Of a stretch of DNA of 64,000 nucleotides, positions 7,680 to 16,516 are shown piece by piece; within the stretch, counting starts at the first letter, position 1; every line of letters begins with the position of its first letter. Made by a program: the position numbers and the translations under genes. A model generated the notes under the pieces. The model worked only from the letters and a program-made list of their open reading frames with translations, had not been told where the DNA came from and made no database searches. The DNA comes from Candidatus Aenigmatarchaeota archaeon (GTDB taxonomy: Archaea > Aenigmatarchaeota > Aenigmatarchaeia > QMZP01): NCBI GenBank assembly GCA_016198585.1, contig JACQII010000013.1, positions 1 through 64,000 of the forward strand, in the 5' to 3' direction.

Positions 7680-8594
7680 CTACTTCGTGATGATCGTTCC
7701 CCACTCGCCGTTGACGGCGTCCTCGAGCCGGTCGAGGTGGGTGATCACGACGCGCTTGCCGCCCTTCTGCAGGAACCGGATCGCGGCCTGGACCTTGGGG
7801 CCCATGCTCCCCGGCGGGAAGTGGTCCTGCTCGTAGTAGCGCTTCAGCTCCTCGAGCGTGACCGTCGTGAGCTTCTTCTGGTTTGGCTTGCCGTGGTTGA
7901 GATAGACGAAGTCCACGTCGGTCAGGATCGCCAGCACCTGGGCGCCGACCGCTTCTGCCAGCTTGGCTGCGGTCAGATCCTTGTCAATGACGGCCTCGAC
8001 GCCTCGCAGCCCGTGCTCCCGCACGACGGGAATCCCCCCTCCGCCCCCGGCGATCACGATCGCGCTCCGGGCAATCTTGCGGATCTCGGCGGCCTCGACG
8101 ATTGTCCGCGGCTTGGGCGATGCCACCACGCGCCGGAAGCCCTTCATCGTCCGGACTGCGGTCCAGGACCGATCCATGCGGTCGCGCGACGGGTAATAGG
8201 GCCCGATCGGCTTCGACGGCTGGGAAAAGGCCTTATCCTCCCGGTCAACGAGGACCTGGGTCAGGACGGTCACTACTGGGATCTTGAAGCCGAGCGCGTG
8301 CAGCTTGTTGTACAGGGCCTCCTGCAAGAAGTAGCCGATCATGCCCTGGGATTCGGCCACGCACACGTAGAGCGGCATCTGCGGCGCATAGTCGCGGGCC
8401 TTTTCCTGCTGGAGCAGGAGGTTGCCGACCTGCGGGCCGTTGCCGTGGGTGAGGATGATCCGGAAGCCGCGGTTGTGCAGCCGGGCGATATGCGTGGCCA
8501 CGCGTTCGACATTCTCCAGCTGTTGCGCAGCGGCCCCTTTCTGGCCGGGCCGGATCAGCGCATTGCCGCCAAGGGCAATGAGCAGCGTCACCAT
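7680..8594 (-). CDS. arcC: Carbamate kinase
   Basis: The 304-residue protein matches carbamate kinase (amino-acid kinase fold): LIALGGNALI at the N-terminus, THGNGPQVGNLLLQQE, AESQGMIGYFLQ, VIAGGGGGIPV, DKDLTAAKLAE, and PGSMGPKVQAAIRFL near the C-terminus. It transfers phosphate between ATP and carbamate, making either ATP in arginine catabolism or carbamoyl phosphate in some archaea. A TATA box (agcttttaagg, 8618-8627) lies about 28 bp upstream of the ATG. Ornithine carbamoyltransferase lies 0.9 kb away on the same strand. Confidence 0.95.
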   Translation of the reverse strand: MVTLLIALGGNALIRPGQKGAAAQQLENVERVATHIARLHNRGFRIILTHGNGPQVGNLLLQQEKARDYAPQMPLYVCVAESQGMIGYFLQEALYNKLHALGFKIPVVTVLTQVLVDREDKAFSQPSKPIGPYYPSRDRMDRSWTAVRTMKGFRRVVASPKPRTIVEAAEIRKIARSAIVIAGGGGGIPVVREHGLRGVEAVIDKDLTAAKLAEAVGAQVLAILTDVDFVYLNHGKPNQKKLTTVTLEELKRYYEQDHFPPGSMGPKVQAAIRFLQKGGKRVVITHLDRLEDAVNGEWGTIITK

Positions 8595-8646
8595 ATGCGT
8601 GAGAATTATTTCCGGACCTTAAAAGCTGCTGTACATCAAACTGCGC

Positions 8647-10794
8647 CTATTTCCTGCGCACCAGGATCACGAAGCGGACCACCAGGATGATCACGATGAT
8701 CACCGTGATGACGCCGATGGCGAGGGTCTTGAATGAAGGCGCTTCCGTGCCCTTGATGATCTCGCCGGTGATGTTCTGGATCGTGATGTTCAGGCTGATC
8801 CCTGGACTGGTTTGGTTTGCCGGGGGCTCGATCACGTTGGCCTGGCCGTCCGGCCCGACGCTGATGGCGACGGTGTGCTCGGACGAGGCGTGGGCAGAGG
8901 ACGACGTGAGCGTCGCGGAGTAGATGCCTTCCTCGGTCCCGAACGGCGGTGTCGCGTAGATGTAGACCACCGCTTCCCCGCCGGCTTCGACGGTCACGTT
9001 CGACGGCTGCACGAAGGCCCACGCGGGCCCGGCGAGCGACAGCGTGAAGGTCTGCGGGGCGTCGGCTATGTTGCGGACCGTCACGGCGACCGCGATCCCC
9101 TCAGCAATCCCAACATCAGCTTCCTTGCCGTTGGTGAGCTCGACCCCGTAGCAGGTGTCGGTCTCCTTGACGTCCAGGGTTGACGCGGCCGAGACGGCGG
9201 TGTTCGGCGACGTCGCCGCCGCGGTGATCTGGATCGGGCCGGTCTGGTCGCAGGCGGCTGTGACCGTCGCGTTCTCAGTCCAGGACGCCCCGGGTTCGAG
9301 GGCAGCCTGGACGCTCTGGTTGAGGAACGTGAAGGTGAAGTTGTCGGCGAGCTTGCCGGTGTTGCGGAGGGTGAACGTGAAGGCTGCGGAGCCACACGGG
9401 CAGACGGCCACAGGCGGCGGGGTGATCGTCACTTCAGCACTGTAGCAGTTCTCGATGGTGAGCGTGGTCGTGGCAGCGTCGGAGACCTCCCCGGCCTTCG
9501 CGGTGACGGTGATGACCTCATCCATGGCGTCGCCCTCGACCGTGGCGTCGGTATCGACGCTGAGCGCGACGGTCTCGGACATGCCCGCGTCCAGGGCGAC
9601 CGAGGTCTTGGCGAGCGAGCCCTTGGTCGTCGTGAGCGCGAAGGTCTCGGTGACGCTTCCGGTGTTCTTGACCGTCACCAGGTAGTCGGCCTTCCCGGGG
9701 GCGGCGCAGACCGCCTTCTCGGACGGCGTGACCACGACAACCACATCGCGGCATTCCTCGGACTCGACCGAGGCCGTCACGGTCTTGACGACGCCCTCGT
9801 TCTCGGACGCGACCCTGACGTCGAAGGTCTGCACGCCGATCGCGGTCGGCTGGACCAGGAGCGCCACGGTGTCGGTCGGCTTGTTCGTGCCAAGGTCGAC
9901 GATCTTGGTCACGTCGGGCGTGACGAAGTCAGGCGTATCGATGGTGAAGGTGTCGACGTTGCCGAGATTGTTGATGTCGAGCAAGTACACGAGGGATTTT
10001 CCCGCGCAGACCGTGGTCTGCGTGGCCTGGAGGGAGAGGGAGAAGTCATAGCAGTTCTTCACTTCGACGGTGAGGGTGGCCTCGCCCGACGCGTAGGAAG
10101 TCGAGGACTGGGCCTTGATCTTGACGGCCTGGCTTCCCTTCAGCTCCGCCGGGGGCTCGGCCTCGACCGTCAGGGTCTTCTTCTCGCCAGCTTGCAGGGT
10201 CAGCGACTGGGGGGAGAGGTCAGCCCAGGACACGGACGTGGTCAAGGAAAACGTTTCAGCGAACTTCCCGGTGTTCTCCACTGTCACCGTGAAGGTCTGC
10301 GCTCCCCCTGACTCCTCGCAGATGGTCTGGGTGGGCTTGTCCACGGTCAGGACGACGCCGTGGCAGGCCAGGACCTGGACAGGGAGCGTAGCCGTGTCCT
10401 TCTCCCCTGTCGAGAGGGAGACGGCCTGGATCCCGATCTCATACAGGCCGGGAACCAGGGATGCAGGAGCGGGCATGTTCACCAGGAACAGGTCGAGGGC
10501 TTTCTCCTCGCCTGCTGCCAGGGAGATGTCCTTCTGGATGACGCCGGTCCAGCCCGGGGGCAGGGAGGTGAGATGCAGCTGGTAGGTGTCCGACGCGATG
10601 CCCGTATTCCGGACGGTGACGCTGATGACCTGCGGGGTCAGCGGGCCGGGACACGCCAGGTAGGGGTTGGTCGGGGAAAAGGAGGCCTGCGTAGCCGGGT
10701 CAATCGCGTCGATGTCGACGCCAGAAGCGGCAGCGGGAGAAGCGATCAGGAGTGAAACAATCCCTGCAAAAAGGAGCATATTCTTGGAGATCAT
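8647..10794 (-). CDS. Large surface protein with tandem disulfide-bearing Ig-like domains
   Basis: This 715-residue protein has a signal peptide (MLLFAGIVSLLIASPAAAS), about six beta-sandwich repeats, and a C-terminal membrane anchor (TLAIGVITVIIVIILVVRFVILVRRK). The repeats resemble NEW3/CARDB-type Ig-like domains, each with a central vTVrNTG.adtFtL motif and an LxaGe...lxv strand. Several repeats open with a Cys (ACHGV, NCYDF, ECRDV, NCYSA, TCYGV) and have a second Cys about 20 residues later (TICEE, TVCAG, AVCAA, AVCPC), so one disulfide per domain is likely. It would form part of the envelope and would need the Dsb/VKOR enzymes encoded further on. A TATA-like tract lies at 10815-10823. 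Confidence 0.8.
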   Translation of the reverse strand: MISKNMLLFAGIVSLLIASPAAASGVDIDAIDPATQASFSPTNPYLACPGPLTPQVISVTVRNTGIASDTYQLHLTSLPPGWTGVIQKDISLAAGEEKALDLFLVNMPAPASLVPGLYEIGIQAVSLSTGEKDTATLPVQVLACHGVVLTVDKPTQTICEESGGAQTFTVTVENTGKFAETFSLTTSVSWADLSPQSLTLQAGEKKTLTVEAEPPAELKGSQAVKIKAQSSTSYASGEATLTVEVKNCYDFSLSLQATQTTVCAGKSLVYLLDINNLGNVDTFTIDTPDFVTPDVTKIVDLGTNKPTDTVALLVQPTAIGVQTFDVRVASENEGVVKTVTASVESEECRDVVVVVTPSEKAVCAAPGKADYLVTVKNTGSVTETFALTTTKGSLAKTSVALDAGMSETVALSVDTDATVEGDAMDEVITVTAKAGEVSDAATTTLTIENCYSAEVTITPPPVAVCPCGSAAFTFTLRNTGKLADNFTFTFLNQSVQAALEPGASWTENATVTAACDQTGPIQITAAATSPNTAVSAASTLDVKETDTCYGVELTNGKEADVGIAEGIAVAVTVRNIADAPQTFTLSLAGPAWAFVQPSNVTVEAGGEAVVYIYATPPFGTEEGIYSATLTSSSAHASSEHTVAISVGPDGQANVIEPPANQTSPGISLNITIQNITGEIIKGTEAPSFKTLAIGVITVIIVIILVVRFVILVRRK

Positions 10795-10882
10795 GCCGAG
10801 TAATTGATACTAAATTTTAAAAACCTTTAGCGCACTGAAACAATCGCAATTGGCCGGTTTTGCCGCTCCCGGGAGGGCGCTT

Positions 10883-12364
10883 TCAGCGCGGCAACAGGTG
10901 CCGCTGATGCCGTTTCCTGTAGTAGACGTGGTAGCCGATCACCACGGCGCAGATGATGACCGTGAGCCCGGCGACCAGCAGGATCTCATACCAGGGGATT
11001 GCGAGCGCGGCAGGCGAGAGCGACGCCGTCGCCACGAAGATCGGGATGGTCTCGGTAAACGTCAGCCCCTCTTCGCCGGCGGTCACCGTCACCTGAGCCT
11101 CGTAGGTTCCGGCAGCGGTAGGCGTGACGAACACGAACGTCGTGCGGCTCGTCTCCACCGGGACGAGGTCGTCGTAGGACAGGAACTCCGCGGGTAGTCC
11201 ACTGACCTGGACGGAGAAGTCCTGCGCGACCGCCGACACGATCTCGATGCCGATGGCCTTGGCCTGGTAGAGCGGAATGTCCATGCTGGGCGGCAGGATC
11301 GTCACCGAGGTGCTGAACGGCTCCAATGGCAGGACAGGATCCTGGAAGAGGACCGGGTCCAGGCTCGGCGTGACCAGGAAGTTGAACTGCTGGCTGTCGG
11401 TCCCGCACGAGGAGGTCAGGGCGACCTTCCCGGTGTGGCCTCCTGCCGCGGGCGTGATCGTGAACGTCACCTGCTTCTTCTCGAAGGGCAGGAGCGTCAG
11501 CGAGGACGTCCCTTTGAGGAACGTGTCGATGGTGAGCTGCGACACTGTCGTGACTGTCGCCTGCTTCGTGTTTTCGATAGTCGCCGTCACGGTCGCCGCG
11601 TTCCCCGCGACCAAGTGGTCGACGAAATCCAGGCTGGTGATCGCGACGCAACTTCCTGAACTCGACGCGCCGATGCACGCTCCGCTTTGACAGCCCAGCG
11701 GGCAGGAGGTCGTGCTCACGTAACTCGTGGAACAATCCGCGTTCTTGTACGCCTGCTGGAGCGTGCTCCCGGAGCATTGGAACTGGTCGACGAAGCCGGG
11801 CGTGCACGCGGCCTTGCAATCTTGCCAGCACGACCCTGCGTCTTCGAAGCAGTTGCATACTCCGTCACCGCAGACCTGGACGCCGCAGGAGTTGCAGTAC
11901 GAGCCGCTGTTCTGCGCCAGGGTCACCCATGACCCTCCTTGGCAGACCTGGTAGGACTGGGTCGCGTAGCTGCAGTAGTTCTCGCCGGTCACGCCCGCCG
12001 GGAACGAGCAGGAGTAATCCTGCAGCACGGTGTGGGTGATCTCTTCGTGGTCGGTGGCGCCGCAGCCGGCCTTGGCGGTGAACTCGATGTCGAACGTCCC
12101 CACCGAGAAGCTGAAGCTGTTGGCGACCTCCTTCTCGTCGTCCGCGCCGAGGACGATGCTGCCGTTCGCCAGCTCGTCATCGTCCACGATGAACGTGTAG
12201 GAAACGTTCTGCTCGGTCTCGCCGGTGTTGTGGACGGTCACCGAGATCTCGTTGCCCTCCACGTCCAGTCCGAAGACGTCGATGCTGCAGGACTGGGCGG
12301 CCGCGCTGCCGCTCCCCAGGACGGCAAAAACCAGCATGCCTAGGACTAGGATGAGGCCCTTCAT
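10883..12364 (-). CDS. Cysteine-rich membrane-anchored surface protein
   Basis: The 493-residue protein has a signal peptide (residues 1-23), an N-terminal Ig-like domain, a Cys-rich central part (about residues 100-240, including CGVQVCGDGVCNCFEDAGSC) and two further beta-rich domains. A C-terminal transmembrane helix (YEILLVAGLTVIICAVVIGYHVYY) is followed by a basic cytoplasmic tail. The CGDGVCN segment resembles the calcium-binding CGNGxC motif common in archaeal secreted proteins. It probably works at the cell surface, next to the similar 715-residue protein. A TATA box (gctttatattg, 12386-12395) lies 27 bp upstream. Confidence 0.75.
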   Translation of the reverse strand: MKGLILVLGMLVFAVLGSGSAAAQSCSIDVFGLDVEGNEISVTVHNTGETEQNVSYTFIVDDDELANGSIVLGADDEKEVANSFSFSVGTFDIEFTAKAGCGATDHEEITHTVLQDYSCSFPAGVTGENYCSYATQSYQVCQGGSWVTLAQNSGSYCNSCGVQVCGDGVCNCFEDAGSCWQDCKAACTPGFVDQFQCSGSTLQQAYKNADCSTSYVSTTSCPLGCQSGACIGASSSGSCVAITSLDFVDHLVAGNAATVTATIENTKQATVTTVSQLTIDTFLKGTSSLTLLPFEKKQVTFTITPAAGGHTGKVALTSSCGTDSQQFNFLVTPSLDPVLFQDPVLPLEPFSTSVTILPPSMDIPLYQAKAIGIEIVSAVAQDFSVQVSGLPAEFLSYDDLVPVETSRTTFVFVTPTAAGTYEAQVTVTAGEEGLTFTETIPIFVATASLSPAALAIPWYEILLVAGLTVIICAVVIGYHVYYRKRHQRHLLPR

Positions 12365-12425
12365 ACCCCTCTATGCGGTGATAGCAATATAAAGCTTTGT
12401 GTCACCCTGGCGTAGTCATTGCCTG

Positions 12426-14048
12426 CTATTCTTGGACCCGCATCCCGATCCCGAGCTGCGCATCCTCCAGGTCGGGCCTGCCGCGGGCTGCGGTCTCCAC
12501 GCCCCGGGACCGGCAGGCAGCCACGGCCTGCGCGAGCAACTTCCGCACGGCCGGCGACAGCCCCTCACGCTCGATCCGGCCAAGCGCGTCCAGGTCGAAG
12601 CAGGCCAGCGAGACGCCTTCGGCGCAGATCTCGTCCATGAGGACCAGGGTAGCCAGGCGGTCCACGAGCACGCCGGGCAGCGGGACCGTGGCCTTGGCTG
12701 CCTGGACCTCTTCAGGAGAGGAGAAGGGGAAGACCAGGGTCACGTTCGTGAGGCCGTTGCGCGCGAGTGAGTTGCTCAGTTCCGCGTCTCCGGTGATCCG
12801 CGCGAGCGAGCTCCGGTAGAGCACGCGATTAGGGAAAGCCTCCTGCGCGACGCGCGCAAGATCTCCTGCGTCCTGCACGAAGACTGCCTCGCGCCGGGCA
12901 GTGCCCGTGGCCTCGGGAGCAGCCTCGCCGATCCCGGCGGGCCGCGGCCACGCCGCGTACACCGCACCCTCGAACGCATCGATGACGACCTCTTGTCCGT
13001 CCGCCAGGCCGGCGATCGCCGCCCGCAACGCAGGGACGCCGGCTGTCTTGCCGACGCGGTACAAGCTGCCAGCGCGCACGACGATCCCCGCAGGCGTCGT
13101 CGTGAGGTATTCTGGCCGCAGGCTGTCCGTCACCAGGACATCCGCCGCGGCGATGCGCTCCACATCACTGGCATCTCGGACGACCTTGACCGTGCCGCGC
13201 GCCACGCCCGGCCGCGCGACCTCGCCCGTGGCCAGCGGCGCGCCTGCGTGGTCGACCGGCACGCGCTGGAATGGCTGCATAGTCGTGACCTGCAGGATGA
13301 ACGGCCGGCCCTTCTCGAGGACGACCTCGACCGCCTGCCGCGGCCCGAGCGCCTCCTCAGCCCGGCGGTGCAGGTCGAGCAGCGCGCGGACCTCCTGTGG
13401 CGCGAGCGTCGAGACTTTCTTCTTTTCGTGCAGGACAGACTGCTTGATCGTCCGGTCCGTGAGCGTGTCCCGGGAGAGGAACCACTCCTTGGTCCCGATC
13501 CGCTCGGTGACCGCGCCGTCGGCCTCGGTGTAGAGGTCGGGATCGAAACCTGCGAGCAGGAACATCCCCCAGGAGGATTCGACGAGCCGCACGCCGTCCC
13601 TGGTAGGGTGCGGGAATACGACCGCGCACCGGTCGCCGTCGACCATGCGCTGGACGACGATGTCATCGACAGCATGCGACCAGCACTCCTTGATCGCCTG
13701 CTCGAGCTGGCGGTGGCCGCGGACGTTCAGCCGGGAAAACCCCCGGGTGCGGACAGCCACCAGGGTCTCGCTCCGGCCGGAGCGGATCAGGTCAAGGGCG
13801 CGCCCGCCGACGCTCGCCATGTCCCGTCCGAGGGAGAGCCGGTCGTATTCCCGGCGGACCTGCAGGGCGACGTCGTCCGGGAATGCAGTTTCCTGGCCGC
13901 CACCCATCTGGGTGAACGCGTCGAACGCGGCCCGCCGCACAACAAAACCATCAGGTACCGGGAAGCTCCGATGGAGCAGGCTGGCGAGCGCGGCGGCTTT
14001 CTCGCTGACATCAGCCGCCCGGATCTCGGAGAACGCAACCGCGTACAT
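12426..14048 (-). CDS. Degenerate PEP synthase/PPDK-like protein
   Basis: The 540-residue protein follows the layout of PEP synthase: an ATP-grasp domain (VSEKAAALASLLHRSFPVPDGFVV at the N-terminus), a swivelling phosphohistidine domain (about 275-375), and a shortened TIM barrel. Catalytic motifs are altered throughout. The expected GGxxCHAAI phosphohistidine segment reads AGIVVRAGSLYRVGK with no His, the VRSSATAED motif reads VRTRGFSRL, and the NDLTQ motif is not found. It is therefore likely inactive as a PEP synthase and may be regulatory or have a new role. The start at 14048 is set by a TATA box at 14067-14077. Confidence 0.7.
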   Translation of the reverse strand: MYAVAFSEIRAADVSEKAAALASLLHRSFPVPDGFVVRRAAFDAFTQMGGGQETAFPDDVALQVRREYDRLSLGRDMASVGGRALDLIRSGRSETLVAVRTRGFSRLNVRGHRQLEQAIKECWSHAVDDIVVQRMVDGDRCAVVFPHPTRDGVRLVESSWGMFLLAGFDPDLYTEADGAVTERIGTKEWFLSRDTLTDRTIKQSVLHEKKKVSTLAPQEVRALLDLHRRAEEALGPRQAVEVVLEKGRPFILQVTTMQPFQRVPVDHAGAPLATGEVARPGVARGTVKVVRDASDVERIAAADVLVTDSLRPEYLTTTPAGIVVRAGSLYRVGKTAGVPALRAAIAGLADGQEVVIDAFEGAVYAAWPRPAGIGEAAPEATGTARREAVFVQDAGDLARVAQEAFPNRVLYRSSLARITGDAELSNSLARNGLTNVTLVFPFSSPEEVQAAKATVPLPGVLVDRLATLVLMDEICAEGVSLACFDLDALGRIEREGLSPAVRKLLAQAVAACRSRGVETAARGRPDLEDAQLGIGMRVQE

Positions 14049-14090
14049 TTTTGATGATGGTCGGCAGGATTTAAATGCGGCCACTCCCGG

Positions 14091-14663
14091 CTAGCGCCCG
14101 TCAAAGAGCAGGCCGCCGCCCGTTCCCAGGTCCAGACCTGATGCGCTCGAGAGTTCCATCATCAACAGGGAGAATAGGCCGATGAGCGCAAGAATAATGG
14201 CATTAGGCAGGATGACGGCCACGGCAGCCCGCCCAGTGCCCATCTTCTGATAGGTGCGCACCCCCATAATCGAGAGCCCGACGTCCCATAGGATGCTAGC
14301 GAAGATGATATACGGGATCCAACTGAACAGCAGGGTCGGCGTGCTTGCGTAGAAGGTGGCCTTCATGGTCTGATCGAGTCCCTTTCTGCCTCCCAGGAGG
14401 TAGACCCACAAGTGGGTCCACAGGGCAAGAACCGGCGCAAGCACGACGCTGATGACGTAGACTCCGACGGCACCCAGGGCAGTTAGAAAGAGCACGCCTG
14501 TTAGGCCTGCGGGGATCTGGGTCGTCTGTACAGCGGTCGCCAGTCCCCAGAGGAGGGCGGAGACCACGCTGAGTTTCAGGTAGTAGAGGAACGCCCGATC
14601 CATCGGCGTCTTCGCCTGCGCGGCGAAGGCTTTCTTCGGCCGCCGCAGGAACAGCCACGCCAT
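14091..14663 (-). CDS. Yip1-like multispanning membrane protein
   Basis: The 190-residue protein has about five transmembrane segments and the general pattern of Yip1-domain proteins: a short basic N-terminus (MAWLFLRRPKKAF), a hydrophobic hairpin, and a long polar loop before the last helices. Its function is unknown. The ATG at 14663 is used because the in-frame ATG at 14675 lies only a few bases from the TATA tract. It is divergent from the DUF357-like gene and appears to share its TATA box. Confidence 0.65.
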   Translation of the reverse strand: MAWLFLRRPKKAFAAQAKTPMDRAFLYYLKLSVVSALLWGLATAVQTTQIPAGLTGVLFLTALGAVGVYVISVVLAPVLALWTHLWVYLLGGRKGLDQTMKATFYASTPTLLFSWIPYIIFASILWDVGLSIMGVRTYQKMGTGRAAVAVILPNAIILALIGLFSLLMMELSSASGLDLGTGGGLLFDGR

Positions 14664-14674
14664 CTGCCAGCACA

Positions 14675-14688
14675 TAGTATATAATATT
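14675..14688. promoter_or_regulatory. Shared bidirectional TATA region
   Basis: The tract tagtatataatatt reads as a TATA box in both directions. It is about 23 bp from the plus-strand ATG at 14707 and about 21 bp from the minus-strand ATG at 14663. There is no room for a second promoter in the 43-bp spacer. Confidence 0.6.
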
Positions 14689-14706
14689 CTCCTTCCCTCC
14701 ATAAGT

Positions 14707-14943
14707 ATGGACCAGACCGCGCAGACCCTCCTGCAGGAGACGGAGAAGTGGCTGGCGAAGCTCGAGGCGGTCACCCTCCCCCAGCAGCCCAAGGCTGTCG
14801 TCGCCAACCTGAAGGCGTACATCGCGGACTGCAAGCACTTCCTCAAGCAGCAGGACTATATCAGGGCATTCGAGGCCATCATCTACGCCTGGGGGATTTA
14901 CGAGACGGTGCTCTCTATGAAACCTTATAAAGGAGTAACATAA
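14707..14943 (+). CDS. DUF357-like small archaeal protein
   Basis: The 78-residue, all-helical protein has the pattern of archaeal DUF357: YIADCKHFLKQQDYIRAFEAIIYAWGIYET, where an aromatic-rich helix pair precedes an EAIxYAxG motif. The biochemical role of the family is unknown. It is the first gene after a bidirectional promoter. The two small membrane-protein genes that follow are A/T-richer and may be a separate insertion. Confidence 0.7.
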   Translation: MDQTAQTLLQETEKWLAKLEAVTLPQQPKAVVANLKAYIADCKHFLKQQDYIRAFEAIIYAWGIYETVLSMKPYKGVT

Positions 14944-14969
14944 CGATAAAGCTCATATTGGTGTGAGTT

Positions 14970-15146
14970 ATGCCAACGATAGAAGAAATCATTGAGGCCA
15001 TTGGTGCCCTATTTCTCATCTATATTTTTGTAGCGATAGTTGTCCCCGCCTTGGGAGACGCAACAAACACAAGCACATTCCTATTTACAGTTGCTTTGGT
15101 ACTCATAGCCATTGGGGTGATATTCGGGCTATTCCAGCGGAGATGA
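14970..15146 (+). CDS. Small two-helix membrane protein, 58 aa
   Basis: Reading from the ATG at 14970 gives a 58-residue protein (MPTIEEIIEAIGALFLIYIF..., ending GLFQRR) with two hydrophobic helices separated by the short polar turn GDATNTS, and a basic end. The next gene starts 1 bp after its stop, so the two form an operon. Function is unknown. Base composition is clearly A/T-richer than flanking genes. Confidence 0.55.
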   Translation: MPTIEEIIEAIGALFLIYIFVAIVVPALGDATNTSTFLFTVALVLIAIGVIFGLFQRR

Positions 15147-15147
15147 T

Positions 15148-15372
15148 ATGGAAAACGGCTTAATCGAATGGTTGAAGAAAAATTCATTTCTTATAGCCCT
15201 CGCTGGTGGTGTATTGCTGATTCTAAGTCAACTTGGCTTCAACGTTAATGTTCCCTCATTTTATGGCTCACTCGACGTTGAGTCAAAGATAATCTTCATA
15301 TTTCTCGTCAATACCGTAGTGACAGTTGTGCTATTTGTTTATCTACTCAATCGCACGAGTAGGAAGAAATAG
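15148..15372 (+). CDS. Small two-helix membrane protein, 74 aa
   Basis: The protein has two transmembrane helices (SFLIALAGGVLLILSQLGF and IIFIFLVNTVVTVVLFVYLL) with an external loop and a basic C-terminus (NRTSRKK). It is tightly coupled to the preceding 58-residue membrane protein. I do not recognise a family. Two small membrane proteins in one A/T-rich unit might form a complex or belong to an acquired element. Confidence 0.6.
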   Translation: MENGLIEWLKKNSFLIALAGGVLLILSQLGFNVNVPSFYGSLDVESKIIFIFLVNTVVTVVLFVYLLNRTSRKK

Positions 15373-15409
15373 AGTCTCGAGACGGTCTATCTGCATTTGA
15401 ACCTATAAA

Positions 15410-16000
15410 TCAGGATTTTACTCCTTTTCTATAAAAATGTCGTGAAATAAGATAGCCTCCAAAACCCCCACCAACCAAGCCTATAGCCAAAGTAATGATT
15501 GCTGTTAACGTTGATTCACTTCGTAATTTGCTGTTATCATCTTGCAACCTCTCGTATCCGTCTTTAAAGATGTTCGCTAGTGTCTTAAGATCTGCTGGCA
15601 GTAGTTCATACTTAGATTCGTTCCAGTCTATGTTTATGTTCTGACTCGAAACGAAGCCATGTTCTACATCGGCATCGTTGATTCTGAATTCTAAGGGAAC
15701 ACAATCGTTCTCGGTTTTACAAATGGAAACTTCTATCAAATCTCCCGCATGTGCATAACCTTGAAAATTGGCAAAATCTATAACGAACTCTCCTGCTTCA
15801 TTGGTAATCTCGGTACTATTATACCCTGTGTTAGCATTTGTAACTATTACTGTGAAATTAGCGGCTGGTTTTCCATCAATGTAAACTTTCTCAGCAAATG
15901 GGAAAGGTATGGGCGGACCAAAGATTCCGGCAGACGCGAATTGAGTGGTGACTATGCTGAAGATCAGACATGTATATAATCCGATATGCAATCTATTCAT
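15410..16000 (-). CDS. Secreted membrane-anchored protein with Ig-like domain (A/T-rich)
   Basis: The 196-residue protein has a signal peptide (IGLYTCLIFSIVTTQFASA), a carboxypeptidase-regulatory-like beta-sandwich (KVYIDGKPAANFTVIVTNANTG...EAGEFVIDFANF, about 38-95), a coiled region (LKTLANIFKDGYERLQDDNSKLRSE) and a C-terminal transmembrane helix (TAIITLAIGLVGGGFGGYLI) with a basic tail. It would display a small adhesive or binding domain at the surface. Codon usage is A/T-rich compared with the region, which suggests acquisition. Confidence 0.65.
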   Translation of the reverse strand: MNRLHIGLYTCLIFSIVTTQFASAGIFGPPIPFPFAEKVYIDGKPAANFTVIVTNANTGYNSTEITNEAGEFVIDFANFQGYAHAGDLIEVSICKTENDCVPLEFRINDADVEHGFVSSQNINIDWNESKYELLPADLKTLANIFKDGYERLQDDNSKLRSESTLTAIITLAIGLVGGGFGGYLISRHFYRKGVKS

Positions 16001-16114
16001 ATTCTGAAATTTATTTCAGTCGTTAAAAGCCTATATTCTTGCGATATCGGAGTAAGATTTCCTTAAGCCTAACACTTCGGGTGATAACTTGAAACCCGGA
16101 TTTGATATAAGTAT

Positions 16115-16503
16115 ATGGTCTTCCTCTACCTGGATTTCATCTATGTTCCCGCGCCTCTCCTTGAGGAAACGCTTCCGTTGTATACGAAGGAGCTCGGCGG
16201 GAAGCCGCTGTGGAGAGTGCGCGCGATGGGTACGATCGTCGCCCAGGCGCAGCTCGCCGAGAACGGACCTGCGATTCTGTTCGCCGAGCATCTCGAAGGC
16301 AGCGTCCGATCCTGATATACCGCGTGTGGAACTTCAAGAAGTCGCTGGCCGCGCTGAAGGCGGCAGGATTGAAGGACAGAGAACTGGAGATCCCACACGG
16401 CCCGTGCTACAGCTTTGAAGCCGCAGGAGGACAACGGTTTGCTATTTATGAATTGCAGCGGCCGCAGGTCAATGAGTTCTTCCGCGGCCGGGCGGATTCG
16501 TAG
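16115..16503 (+). pseudogene. Frameshifted VOC/glyoxalase-like protein
   Basis: The first frame (16115-16315) encodes MVFLYLDFIYVPAPLLEETL...ILFAEHLEG and stops. The frame ending at 16503 continues with RPILIYRVWNFKKSLAALKAAGL...YSFEAAGGQRFAIYELQRP. Together they give one complete vicinal-oxygen-chelate domain, with the junction near 16300-16312. A single-base indel in the gene or in the assembly would explain it. If real, the product is broken; if a sequence error, it is a normal small VOC protein. Confidence 0.65.
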
Positions 16504-16516
16504 TCACCAACATCGC

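Noticed and set aside
12993-14054. Plus-strand open frame of 353 codons opposite the PEP-synthase-like gene.
   Set aside because: Antisense shadow of a real coding frame; no start context or TATA box and no domain.
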